Made by a program: the position numbers and the translations under genes. Under the pieces are notes generated by a model, which made no database searches, was not told the origin of the DNA, and was given only the letters and a program-made list of their open reading frames with translations. From positions 1 to 52,528 of IMG/VR virus record IMGVR_UViG_3300042555_002061: DNA of 52,528 bases. The stretch is one strand, 5' to 3'. Source of the DNA: a virus. This document shows positions 1-7,224 of the stretch, piece after piece (positions within the stretch are counted from its first letter, which is position 1; every line of letters begins with the position of its first letter).

Positions 1-65
1 TGGCACTTGCTGCAAACCGGACCAAGAACCTATGCAATGGCCTTGCACCTGCACAACGATTGCAT

Positions 66-123
66 CTGCCAAAATGACAGTATTAGGCCGACTACTGCCA
101 ATTTGACACTGTCATAATGGCAA
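66..123. repeat. Left array of 15-bp palindromic sites
   Basis: Three copies of a near-palindrome fitting CTGYCANNNTGRCAG lie at 66-80 (exact), 95-109 (last base C) and 109-123 (last base A). The second and third share one base. The same site recurs four times at 3624-3683 on the far side of the composition-aberrant element. The spacing and symmetry suggest binding sites for a dimeric protein, such as a repressor, replication initiator or partition protein; this role is inferred. Confidence 0.75.
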
Positions 124-156
124 ACGCACAAGGTTTGCATATACACTAGGTTTGTA

Positions 157-188
157 AGTTCGCTATATCGGAAGTTCGCTATATCGGA
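157..188 (+). repeat. Left terminal inverted repeat (two tandem 16-mers)
   Basis: Two identical tandem copies of AGTTCGCTATATCGGA occupy 157-172 and 173-188. The mirror-image pair is at 3594-3625, with three substitutions over 32 bases. Base composition changes sharply just inside this repeat, so it marks the left boundary of the element. Confidence 0.85.
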
Positions 189-1141
189 AGAGGGAAGCAA
201 GGGAGCACAAGAGAGAGAGGGAAGAGCTCTCGGACAAGAGGGAAGCAAGGGAGCTTCCTGGGAGGGAGAGGGAAGCTCTTGGACTTGTGGCAAGAGAAGA
301 GCTCTCGGACTTCCTGGGAGAGCTTGGGAAGAGGGAGAGGGAGACAATCAAGCATGGGAGGGAGCTCCAAGCTCCCAGGAAGAGGACTTTGGAAGGAAGA
401 GGACAAGAGAGGGAGGGAAGAAAGCTTTTAGGAGAGCTTAGGAAGAGCTCGGAAGGAAGAAAGCTCCGAAGAGAGGGACAAGGAAAGAAAGCTTTTAGGA
501 AGAGCAAGCAAGGGAGCTTGAAGAGGACAAGGGAAGGGAGCTCGGAGAGGGAGGAAAGAGAGAGAGCAGCAAGACAAGCTCCGAGAGAGCAAGGAAAAGA
601 AAGGAAGCAAGAGAGCTCTCTTGCTGCTCGAACAAGAAAGAGCTTCTAGGAAGCTTCGAGACAAGCTCCGAGACTAGGAAGGGAGCAAGAGAGGGAGACA
701 AGCTCCGAAGCTCGGAGCAAGCTTCTAGGAGAGCTTAGGAAGGGAGGGAGGAAGAGCACAAGAAAAGAGGGGAAGCAATCGAGCAAGGGAAAGCTTGGAC
801 AATCGAGAGCTCTCTTGCTGCTCGAAAGAATTGAGCAGCAAGGAAGGGAGCAAGAGCAAGCTCCCAGGAAGAGCAAGGAAGAAAGCTCGGAGCTCCCAGG
901 AAGAGCACAAGAGGGAGAGCAAGAGCAAGAGCACAAGAGGGAGCTCGGAGCTTGGGAAGAGGACAAGAGGGAAGGGAGCTCCCAGGAAGAAAGGGAGGGA
1001 GCTTAGGAGCTTGGAGCTTGTTCGAGCAGCAAGAGAGGGAGGGAGAGAGCTTGCAAAAGACTATAAAAGAAAAGAGCTCCCTTCCTGGGAGGGAAGAGAG
1101 CTCGGAGAGTTTTCGGGAATCTAGCTAGCTAGGAAGGGAGC
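189..1141. repeat. Purine-rich, word-repetitive non-coding tract
   Basis: About 950 bases have a plus strand that is overwhelmingly A and G, broken mainly by AGCT and single C. The tract is assembled from recurring words such as GAGAGCTC, AAGCTTTTAGGA, CTTCCTGGGAGGGA (254-267, 1081-1094) and CTCCCAGGAAG (about 370, 867, 893, 980). A 21-base word at 616-636 recurs reverse-complemented at 1017-1037 and inside the gene at 2798-2818. Open frames here encode only low-complexity E/R/K or S/L strings, so I see no credible gene. It may be a replication, partition or recombination region, or scrambled copies of the adjacent coding DNA. Confidence 0.75.
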
Positions 1142-2515
1142 TTAATCCTCTTTCTTGCTCTTCCTTGTGTTGACGTAGCCACAATCGAGTCCCCCAAAGT
1201 TCCGATAGTTTGTTGGAGCTTTCCCGTCTCGAACTACATAGGAAGTCCAAACAGAGCTTGAGAAGTCCTCTTTTCCGATATTCTTGACAAGCTCAACACA
1301 AGCACTCATCGAAGCGATCGAGAGCTTCGAATAAAGTAAGCTCTTGTTTTCGTCGGTTTTCTTGTCTTTTGCTTTCCTTGTGAACAAGTCCACGAAAACA
1401 GAAACAAGAGGCCCGGAATTGTCCGAAGTTGTCGAAACAAGCTCCAAAACCTTGTCCACAAGCTCCCAATCGAGAGACAAGGGAGCTTCGGGAGACAAGA
1501 GGGAAGCTCGGAGAGCAAGCTTTCTTTCGGCGTACTCTTCGGGACTCTCGGAGTCCTCTCGAACTACTTCCGAAGCAATCTTCGAAGAGATAATCTCTTC
1601 CGAGTTGGAAGCAAGCACAAGACAAGCTCCCAAAATACTTGGTTCGAACAAGTCCAACCAAGCTCGGTTTTGCTTTCCCGATTGTGACTTTGAAGCTTCC
1701 CATAATCGGAGAGCAAGCTTTTCCATAGTATGTGCTTCTTCGAAACGAGAGCAGAAGTCTTTCTCTTGAACCCAAGAGAGCTTGTCTCCCGTTCGAGAAA
1801 TATCCTTTCCGAAGCTCCGAGCGATAACATTAGAAGCAATCTTGCTTCGAAGCTTCAAAAGACCCATTCTCTCGGATTGTCGGTCTTTCCCTTCGGGAGT
1901 CCTCTCAAGTTGAACCTCTTCGAAGAGCTCTTCGGGAAAGAGATTATCATCGGAGAAAGAGTCCTGCTGCTTGTTCCGAGCTCTTCCCTTGTCTGAGAAG
2001 TCCCGATACTGTGGAGGGAGTCCGAAAACACAAAAGAAGTACAACCCTGGGAGGGAGTCCCCATTTTCGAGAGCTCCGAGAGCTCCTGAAATCGTATGTT
2101 GAGCACTAGCGATTTCAGTCTCATCGGTGAACAAGAGAGAGCCCGCAAGAGTCCCCCAAAGTCCTCTTGCTTGGTAGTTCGAGTAAGTTCCCTCTTTTGT
2201 CACTGGGAGGACTCTTGACAAGGAAAGAGGTCGATTGTGCTTGTTTCTCTCGAAAACGTATCCTTTCCCCCCAATAGTGATGAAAGGATACTCCCCTTCC
2301 TTGCACAATCGGATTCCAGCAAGAGTCTCCAAGTTTTCCCTTGTCGCTTCGACAAAGCAAGCAAAAGAATTTTGGACAACCTTCAAGTTAAGCTCTCGAA
2401 CTTCCGAGCTTGTGAGCTCTTCCGATCGGACTTTTCGTACCTTGTTCGGAACAAGAGCTCCGAAGATTGCTCGAAGATCCGAAGCTCCGGCGATTTGGAT
2501 AGCAAACTTTTGCAT
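1142..2515 (-). CDS. ParB/GQHR-like phage protein with altered AQHT motif
   Basis: The 457-residue protein begins at an ATG preceded by a TAGGGG purine stretch. Residues about 95-175 follow the layout of a phage/plasmid ParB-like family: NRPLS, then a hydrophobic stretch, then a motif normally read as GQHR, then a DxGxxR segment. Here these appear as NRPLS, SAQHT and DKGRARNKQQD, so the Gly and Arg of GQHR are replaced. The last 280 residues are charged and helical and match nothing I recognise. DNA binding would be expected for a ParB-like fold but is not shown. It is the larger gene of the 157-3625 element and shares its GAGCTC-rich vocabulary. Downstream (1141 leftward) there is only the purine tract. 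Confidence 0.7.
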   Translation of the reverse strand: MQKFAIQIAGASDLRAIFGALVPNKVRKVRSEELTSSEVRELNLKVVQNSFACFVEATRENLETLAGIRLCKEGEYPFITIGGKGYVFERNKHNRPLSLSRVLPVTKEGTYSNYQARGLWGTLAGSLLFTDETEIASAQHTISGALGALENGDSLPGLYFFCVFGLPPQYRDFSDKGRARNKQQDSFSDDNLFPEELFEEVQLERTPEGKDRQSERMGLLKLRSKIASNVIARSFGKDISRTGDKLSWVQEKDFCSRFEEAHTMEKLALRLWEASKSQSGKQNRAWLDLFEPSILGACLVLASNSEEIISSKIASEVVREDSESPEEYAERKLALRASLLSPEAPLSLDWELVDKVLELVSTTSDNSGPLVSVFVDLFTRKAKDKKTDENKSLLYSKLSIASMSACVELVKNIGKEDFSSSVWTSYVVRDGKAPTNYRNFGGLDCGYVNTRKSKKED

Positions 2516-2676
2516 AGTGTTTTCCCCTATAGGAAAAGAGTTTAAGAGCTTTCCCCTATGCTATCGGGAAAGCTCCGTAAAAATGCTTTCACCACAATGG
2601 TAAAAGCAATAGGAAGGGAGAGAATTACACTCTCCGAGCTTGGGAGCTCTCTTGCTTGGACTTCCTGGGAGGGAGA
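2516..2676. other. Gap between the two element genes
   Basis: This gap is built from the same GAGCTC/CTTCCTGGGAGGGA vocabulary as the rest of the element (one exact 14-mer at 2661-2674). The purine-rich ribosome-binding region of the 457-residue gene lies at about 2520-2535. I see no gene in it. Confidence 0.5.
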
Positions 2677-3348
2677 CTACCAAACTTCTTTCCAGTTCTC
2701 TCCCTCTTTCCTTGCAATGGGAGGAAGTCTCTCGGAGCTTGGGAGCTCTTGAACTTCCGTATCGGGGAACTCCAAGAGAGTATCGAAGATGCCCGAACTT
2801 GTTCGAGCAGCAAGAGAGCTCTCGGAAGAGCAGTCTTTTGATTGGGAAGCTTGCTCTTGCTTTTCTTGGAGCTCCGAAGCAATCAAGGAAGAGAGCTCTT
2901 CGGACAAGTCCTCTTCTATTGGTACGAAAATCATTTTGGCTATATCTTCCGTCAATGGTAAAACTTCGGACTCTTCCTCTTTCGGAGCAAGAGGCCCCAT
3001 TCCGTAGGAAGCAAGAAAGCTTGCCATTGTATGCTGAGAAGAAACAAGCTCTCCCTCTTGAGTAAACAAGGAAGAGCTTTCCCAAAGTCCGAGAGCTCCG
3101 AGCTTTCGAGCTTCGAAAGCTTCAAGAGCTTTCTTGAAGTCCTCTCTTCCTGGGAGGGAAGCTTGTTTCGAAGTAAACTCTTCAAGCTCTTGAAGAGCTC
3201 TCTTGCTTTCCCGAAGAACTCTTTTGCTCTTCCTTGCTTTTCGTGCTTGCTTTCGAGCTTGTTCGAGCTCGATTGCTTGGAGCTTGTTTTCGAGCTTGGA
3301 AGCTCTCAAAAGAGCTTGCAAGTATAACTTCTCAAAATTCTTTTGCAT
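2677..3348 (-). CDS. Short paralog of the adjacent ParB-like protein
   Basis: The 223-residue protein has an ATG preceded by AGGAAAAG. It starts MQK, like its neighbour, and its middle carries SLFTQEGELVSSQHTM, which aligns with SLLFTDETEIASAQHTIS of the 457-residue protein, so the two are related. The first 75 residues are Lys/Arg/Glu/Leu-rich and probably coiled coil; the C-terminal third is acidic and Ser-rich. It lacks the NRPLS and DxGxxR segments, so it may be a truncated or specialised version. The coding sequence contains a 21-base word (2798-2818) also found in the non-coding tract. Function unknown; a DNA-binding partner of the larger protein is conceivable. Confidence 0.6.
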   Translation of the reverse strand: MQKNFEKLYLQALLRASKLENKLQAIELEQARKQARKARKSKRVLRESKRALQELEEFTSKQASLPGREDFKKALEAFEARKLGALGLWESSSLFTQEGELVSSQHTMASFLASYGMGPLAPKEEESEVLPLTEDIAKMIFVPIEEDLSEELSSLIASELQEKQEQASQSKDCSSESSLAARTSSGIFDTLLEFPDTEVQELPSSERLPPIARKEGENWKEVW

Positions 3349-3593
3349 GATCTTTTCCTATTGCTTGTGGACTTGCTTGGAGCTCTTCGGGAGTCCTCTC
3401 CCTTGCTCGAAAGCTCCGAGCTTAGGAAAGCTTAGCAATCTTCGGAACTTGTTCCAAGTCCTCTTCAAGCTTTCTTTTCTCTTGGGAGGGGAGAAAGAGC
3501 AAGCTTCCCAATAAAAAACAAGGGAAAGCTCTTCTAAAATTATCTCTAAAATTCGGAAGAAAGCTCCGAGCAAGTCCGAGAGCTCCGAGAAAG
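3349..3593. other. Right end of the element, no clear gene
   Basis: The same vocabulary continues to the inverted repeat. A minus-strand open frame ends at 3358, just before the ribosome-binding site of the 223-residue gene, and could encode about 80 residues within the element (SELSDLLGAFFRILEIILEE and a basic tail). Its only ATG lies far upstream beyond the palindromes, and I see no convincing start, so I do not call it. Confidence 0.35.
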
Positions 3594-3625
3594 TCCAATA
3601 TAGCGAACTTCCACTATAGCGAACT
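3594..3625 (-). repeat. Right terminal inverted repeat (two tandem 16-mers)
   Basis: Read on the minus strand this is AGTTCGCTATAGTGGA (3610-3625) followed by AGTTCGCTATATTGGA (3594-3609). It matches the left repeat at 157-188 except for three bases. The last two bases overlap the first palindrome of the right array. Confidence 0.85.
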
Positions 3626-3683
3626 GTCAAAACGGCAGCTGCCAAAATGACAGTGTCAAAATGGCAGACTGTCAGAATGGCAG
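3624..3683. repeat. Right array of four abutting 15-bp palindromes
   Basis: Sites at 3624-3638, 3639-3653, 3653-3667 and 3669-3683 fit CTGYCANNNTGRCAG with at most one deviation each. Centre-to-centre spacing is 14-16 bases, so adjacent sites lie on nearly the same face only every two turns. The exact word CTGCCAAAATGACAG occurs both here (3639) and at 66. Confidence 0.8.
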
Positions 3684-3687
3684 TCGA

Positions 3688-3715
3688 GGGGTGTACTAGC
3701 ACAGTGGTACACCCC
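3688..3715. other. Perfect 9-bp inverted repeat
   Basis: GGGGTGTAC (3688-3696) and GTACACCCC (3707-3715) are perfectly complementary around a 10-base spacer, just outside the palindrome array. It could be an operator or a hairpin. No U-run follows on either strand. Confidence 0.6.
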
Positions 3716-3788
3716 AACTGTACTAGGTCTGTAGTACACTCGCACAAATCACACACAACAGCCACCAATCCCAGGTACACGTGTAAGA

Positions 3789-3935
3789 CGACTCTGGGGT
3801 TTTTTTATTGGGGTTTTTCGTGTGAAGCCGACTCCGGGTTTTTTTATTGCCAGATTTCCCGTACGAGAGTTCGACTGGGGTTTTTTCTGGGGGAGTTCCC
3901 CGTACGAGGCCCAATGCTGGGTTTTTTCTGGGGAG
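3789..3935. repeat. Four degenerate direct repeats of about 42 bp
   Basis: Units begin near 3789, 3829, 3872 and 3914. Each has a short GACT/GCT lead, a run of three to four G, six or seven T, then ATTG or CTGG(GG), followed in the middle copies by TTCCC(C)GTACGAG. The third and fourth units contain TTCTGGGG, a variant of the genome-wide word. The period is close to 42, a multiple of three; on the minus strand a frame reads as repeating KKP peptides, but I do not regard it as a gene. Confidence 0.65.
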
Positions 3936-3984
3936 AGACTGGAGTGAATCATAGAGTGATAAAGAAAGGACGGAAGAAAGGACG

Positions 3985-4260
3985 GTGAGAGTAAAGTGGC
4001 TGGACAGTAAGTTCCATGACGACGATAGCTTACTGTCCAGCCGTCACTACTGCACTCGACTGTATTGTTCAGTCGGTTCAAGGGTGAAAGGAACCCTACA
4101 CAGTAAGTGGATCAGGATATTCGAGAGGGATACCGGATTGGGTAAGAGAGGGAATGAGTCGGTCGAAAGTTGGCCCGTCAATTTCTTGTGTCAGTGTTAC
4201 GTCAGGGTAATGACGGATGACGGTAAACAATTCGTTTGTTACTTCGACAATTTGAATTAG
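3985..4260 (+). CDS. Possible small plus-strand gene overlying RNA hairpins
   Basis: A GTG-started frame of 91 residues is preceded by GGACGG-type purines. Its second half (VNFLCQCYVRVMTDDGKQF) has a plausible globular composition. It would be the only rightward gene in the window. Against it, the first third overlies three consecutive perfect hairpins, which suggests structured RNA. No family recognised. Low confidence. Confidence 0.3.
   Translation: MRVKWLDSKFHDDDSLLSSRHYCTRLYCSVGSRVKGTLHSKWIRIFERDTGLGKRGNESVESWPVNFLCQCYVRVMTDDGKQFVCYFDNLN
3998..4095 (+). ncRNA. Candidate structured RNA, three consecutive hairpins
   Basis: A perfect 14-bp stem GGCTGGACAGTAAG (3998-4011) pairs with 4029-4042 around a 17-base loop. 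It is followed by CGACTG/CAGTCG (4057-4062 with 4070-4075) and GGTTC/GAACC (4075-4079 with 4091-4095). The strand is uncertain because stems read on both. It may be a small RNA, a bidirectional terminator region beyond the leftward operon, or a DNA cruciform. Confidence 0.5.
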
Positions 4261-4559
4261 CAAAGGCATGATAGTTTCCTACGAATAACGATACGGGACT
4301 GAGGGACTGCAAACCGGGTTGGTTGGTTGGTGGTAGTATCTTTTTGAGATACTTTTCCGCTTGCTGTCGTTTGTTTGACAATACACTATACGCAATGGGT
4401 TTTGATAGTCAATGGGTCTAGGCGAAAAAACTAGGATATTCCTATAGTAAAATATACCCCCCAAAACATTTCAATTTAATATCTCTATAAGATATTTTCC
4501 CGCTTAACGAATATACATACCGATTCCCTAATCATCAGTTTAATATCATAAAAAGATAG
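4261..4559. promoter_or_regulatory. Intergenic region with repeated hairpin-CCGCT elements
   Basis: No gene is visible. Two small perfect hairpins occur: GTATCT/AGATAC (4336-4352) and ATATCT/AGATAT (4479-4495). Each is followed within a few T-rich bases by CCGCT. A third copy lies at 27460-27474, also followed by CCCGCT. A looser reverse-strand version (GATATTAAAC after a TATC-N7) is at 4539-4558 and 27550-27569. The recurrence in the two main regulatory regions argues for a protein-binding or RNA-processing element. Confidence 0.5.
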
Positions 4560-4698
4560 TTAGTCGCTGCTATGGGATACACTGGAATAGGGGCGTAAAG
4601 TAGGCTTAAACTAGGCTAGCTTGCCCCATAACGAGAGCAAACCAAAAACTAGGGTGAATCTACGCCGACAGTATCGGAGAGTTTAAGACAGCGACTAA
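4560..4698 (-). ncRNA. Candidate structured RNA closed by a 10-bp helix
   Basis: TTAGTCGCTG (4560-4569) and CAGCGACTAA (4689-4698) are perfect complements enclosing 119 bases. Inside, TATGGG (4571-4576) can pair with CCCATA (4625-4630), GGGGC (4590-4594) with GCCCC (4623-4627), and a CCGA/TCGG hairpin lies at 4665-4677. The first two pairings compete for the same C residues. It lies just downstream of the last virion-region gene (stop at 4715), so it may be the 3' structure of the late transcript or a separate RNA. Confidence 0.55.
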
Positions 4699-4714
4699 AT
4701 GTCATATTATGATA

Positions 4715-5917
4715 CTAAGATTTGTTGCAGGTCAAGAATATGCTGTTAAGGATAATCTTTGTACCAAACTCACTGTAAGGAATGTTGGCTGCATGAGCTG
4801 ACGATCTTAACCAGTGAAGGATTGTTGACAGATTATCTTTGCATCCTTGTACACCCCAAGCATCCATAATAGCTGCTCGTTCTTCACAACCACAGTTGGG
4901 GTTGGATGGAGCAAACCAGGAAAGAACAGAAGCTAGTTTAGTTCCTGGTCCACCTGGGGTGTCTAATAGTGTAGACAATCCAGCTTCTACTCGAAGTTGA
5001 TTAGCAATGGATCGAGTTACCTCGTTGACTGTTCGAGGACGACTACATCGATTGCATCCCCGACATTCTTCTGGGGTGGGATAGTGAGGGATAGTAGCTA
5101 GTTCGGAGATTATGTTGCATTCTCCGGTATCAGCTTCAAGGAAATCACAAACAGGTGTGGGTAACATCTTGGTGAATACTTCTACTCGATTGGGGCAGTT
5201 GGCATAGTGCTTGATGTCACAAGGAAATGATTCGAAGTTGGACATCCACCATTGATTGTTTTTGTTTCTAGGGAGTAGAGCAACATTGAATGGAATTGTT
5301 TGGTGTTCAATCCAAAACTGTTCAGCACAGTGAGTGTTAGGTAATGGAAACAACGGTGGTTTCCATATGTCTGCTGCTGATTGTTTAGATACTACTACTC
5401 CGGTGTTAAAACAACCGTGTCTCCAGAGATAAGGTTCAACTTGTAGTCGTTGAGACAACAACACGGTAGTTTTTTCTGCAAGCATCCAGGCATGAGAAGG
5501 TAGCCAAGGATAGTCATCGTGCATTGCTACGTCGGCATCATCAAGATAGTCTACCAGGTTTGGGCAGGTAGGAGATACGATACAGTCAGCATCAATGAAG
5601 ATTGTATACTTGTAATGCTTAGCATATTCATATACCCTAAACTTCTCATAGCCCCACCATTCCTGGGTGGTGTTGGTTAAGGCTATGTAGTCTGCTCCGA
5701 TAGCTTGAGCATATTGGTGGATGGATGGGTTGCATTCCAGTATGGTAGCAAATTCTTCTCCAGTAGCTACAGTGATTACTAAAGTGTCTTTAGTTGGAAC
5801 TACTGTAGGAACTACTGCACGGTATCCTGTCGGACCTTTTTCTGGGGTGAGTACCTGGACTGTGGGGCTACTGTTGGAGTCTGATTGGTTTGTTGGAGTA
5901 AATAAAACTTTAACCAT
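4715..5917 (-). CDS. Glycosyltransferase-like protein with Cys-rich C-terminus
   Basis: The first 260 of 400 residues resemble GT-A/GT8-type transferases. FIDADCIVSP supplies the DxD metal/nucleotide-sugar motif near residue 112, and HGCFNTGVVV matches the conserved FNTG segment. The C-terminal 130 residues carry two cysteine clusters, CRGCNRC and NCGCEERAAIMDAWGVQGC, possibly a small metal-binding domain. It is the last gene of the late operon, two bases after the Cys-rich virion gene. It may glycosylate virion or host-surface components, or be a virion-associated enzyme. No signal peptide. Substrate not predictable. Confidence 0.65.
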   Translation of the reverse strand: MVKVLFTPTNQSDSNSSPTVQVLTPEKGPTGYRAVVPTVVPTKDTLVITVATGEEFATILECNPSIHQYAQAIGADYIALTNTTQEWWGYEKFRVYEYAKHYKYTIFIDADCIVSPTCPNLVDYLDDADVAMHDDYPWLPSHAWMLAEKTTVLLSQRLQVEPYLWRHGCFNTGVVVSKQSAADIWKPPLFPLPNTHCAEQFWIEHQTIPFNVALLPRNKNNQWWMSNFESFPCDIKHYANCPNRVEVFTKMLPTPVCDFLEADTGECNIISELATIPHYPTPEECRGCNRCSRPRTVNEVTRSIANQLRVEAGLSTLLDTPGGPGTKLASVLSWFAPSNPNCGCEERAAIMDAWGVQGCKDNLSTILHWLRSSAHAANIPYSEFGTKIILNSIFLTCNKS

Positions 5918-5919
5918 GA

Positions 5920-7224
5920 TTAGAACGTGAGAGTCCAGTTGGGGAAAGTGTAGTTGTGACAGATTGGAAGGGAAGTATCGAAACCAACGTAGCTGAATGA
6001 AATCAAATCAACTAAGTATCCTACGTTTGTGAGATAAGCATTAACGAACGGGAGTACTATACTAAGTGGGTCGTCAGAACAATTAGCTGTTGTACCGAAC
6101 GTATCTCCGCTACACAACACTTCACAATGAACTAGTTGTTTTGGGTTTCCACCAGTAACCTCTAAGTCCAGCGGAATTTCTGGGGGTGCAGGTAAGACTA
6201 GCAGTTCGACTTCGTAGGGCCTGTTGCTGTTAGCATACACAGTGTAGCATCGAGTCTGGTCGAAAGGAACTGGTAAAGTATCTACGTAGCTGTAAGCAAA
6301 GTAACAACCTAGATTGACAATTCTAGTTTCTTTTGTTCTGGCCGAGTAGACTGGTCGGGTTGGGTAAGGTGGTTCTAAACAAATCTCTAGTGTTTGTTCA
6401 GAAGTGTAGTTACCGCAAGCACCCGGTAAGTCGCACCAGTCTGGGGTTGGATCGGAAGCAGCTAAGGTGATCGGACTGGTCAGTGTGGTTAGCACTTTAG
6501 TTCGAGTAACAGCTATTTGTCCCATACCAAAACCGCTGATTGGAACGGAAGCATAATTGCAAACAGGAAAGTCTCCAGACTCTGACAATGTTTCTCTAAC
6601 GTAACTACCGTCTGCACACCTAAGCAGTATGTCTGTACCAGTTACTTTGTTGTAGTACCTTCGAGCTTGAGGCATACTAGCAGCATAAGCATAACTGAAC
6701 GTTACACTGACTGTGTACACACAAGCCGGAGTTCCATACCCACAGTTTTGAAATGATTTGCCGACAGTGATGTTAATGCTGTAGAGTTCTACTCTAGTAG
6801 CAAACCCTAGTTCTCCTTTATCTTCAACAATCCAATCTTCTCGGAAATCTTCTAGCAAGTCTGGTTCTGGGCAGGTGATACTGCAAGGTCTAGGTTCTGG
6901 GGCAGAGTCTACGACTGTTTCCCACTTGCGAACCATATGCTTAATTCGAAATTCTTCCGAAGCCTCGTAGTTCCAAACACTGGTACATTGTTCTTGAAAC
7001 GGTGCTGGAGCAGGCAAAGGCATGTCTCCAAACGGACCTATGTTTACACTAGCACAACAACTGCTGCTTAATTTCCACAAAGAATTGTCAATAAAAACTG
7101 ACACTCCAGTTGAAGCAACAGTCAATCCGTTAGGAAAAAGTTCTGCTAATTCGGCTAAAGTCAAGCAACATTCTGGGGGTGGTGGTGGTACACAACATGG
7201 TGCTAGACAATTGAAATTGGACAT
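5920..7224 (-). CDS. Cys-rich virion-region protein
   Basis: The 434-residue protein has about 30 cysteines, often as CC or CxxxC, starting with LAPCCVPPPPPECC and repeating through the chain. Between them lie alternating Thr/Val/Tyr beta-type segments. No signal peptide or membrane segment is visible. It sits at the distal end of the tail module, between the 254-residue protein and the glycosyltransferase, so a tail-tip or fibre role is likely. Zinc clusters or disulfides could stabilise it. No family recognised. Confidence 0.55.
   Translation of the reverse strand: MSNFNCLAPCCVPPPPPECCLTLAELAELFPNGLTVASTGVSVFIDNSLWKLSSSCCASVNIGPFGDMPLPAPAPFQEQCTSVWNYEASEEFRIKHMVRKWETVVDSAPEPRPCSITCPEPDLLEDFREDWIVEDKGELGFATRVELYSINITVGKSFQNCGYGTPACVYTVSVTFSYAYAASMPQARRYYNKVTGTDILLRCADGSYVRETLSESGDFPVCNYASVPISGFGMGQIAVTRTKVLTTLTSPITLAASDPTPDWCDLPGACGNYTSEQTLEICLEPPYPTRPVYSARTKETRIVNLGCYFAYSYVDTLPVPFDQTRCYTVYANSNRPYEVELLVLPAPPEIPLDLEVTGGNPKQLVHCEVLCSGDTFGTTANCSDDPLSIVLPFVNAYLTNVGYLVDLISFSYVGFDTSLPICHNYTFPNWTLTF

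Noticed and set aside
287-649. Plus-strand 120-residue frame in the purine tract
   Set aside because: Encodes only E/R/K/S low-complexity sequence because the strand is nearly all purine; no ribosome-binding or domain evidence.
3624-3683. CRISPR array
   Set aside because: Repeats abut without spacers and are palindromic binding-site-like; no cas genes seen, and the Cas4-like nuclease fits the recombination module.
3358-3780. Minus-strand 140-residue frame across the right inverted repeat
   Set aside because: Its ATG lies beyond the palindrome array and the first half is translated repeat sequence; the inner 80 residues lack a convincing start.
3749-4081. Minus-strand frame with repeating KKP peptides
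   Set aside because: A consequence of the 42-bp DNA repeats; no start context, and the repeats are irregular in length (40-43).
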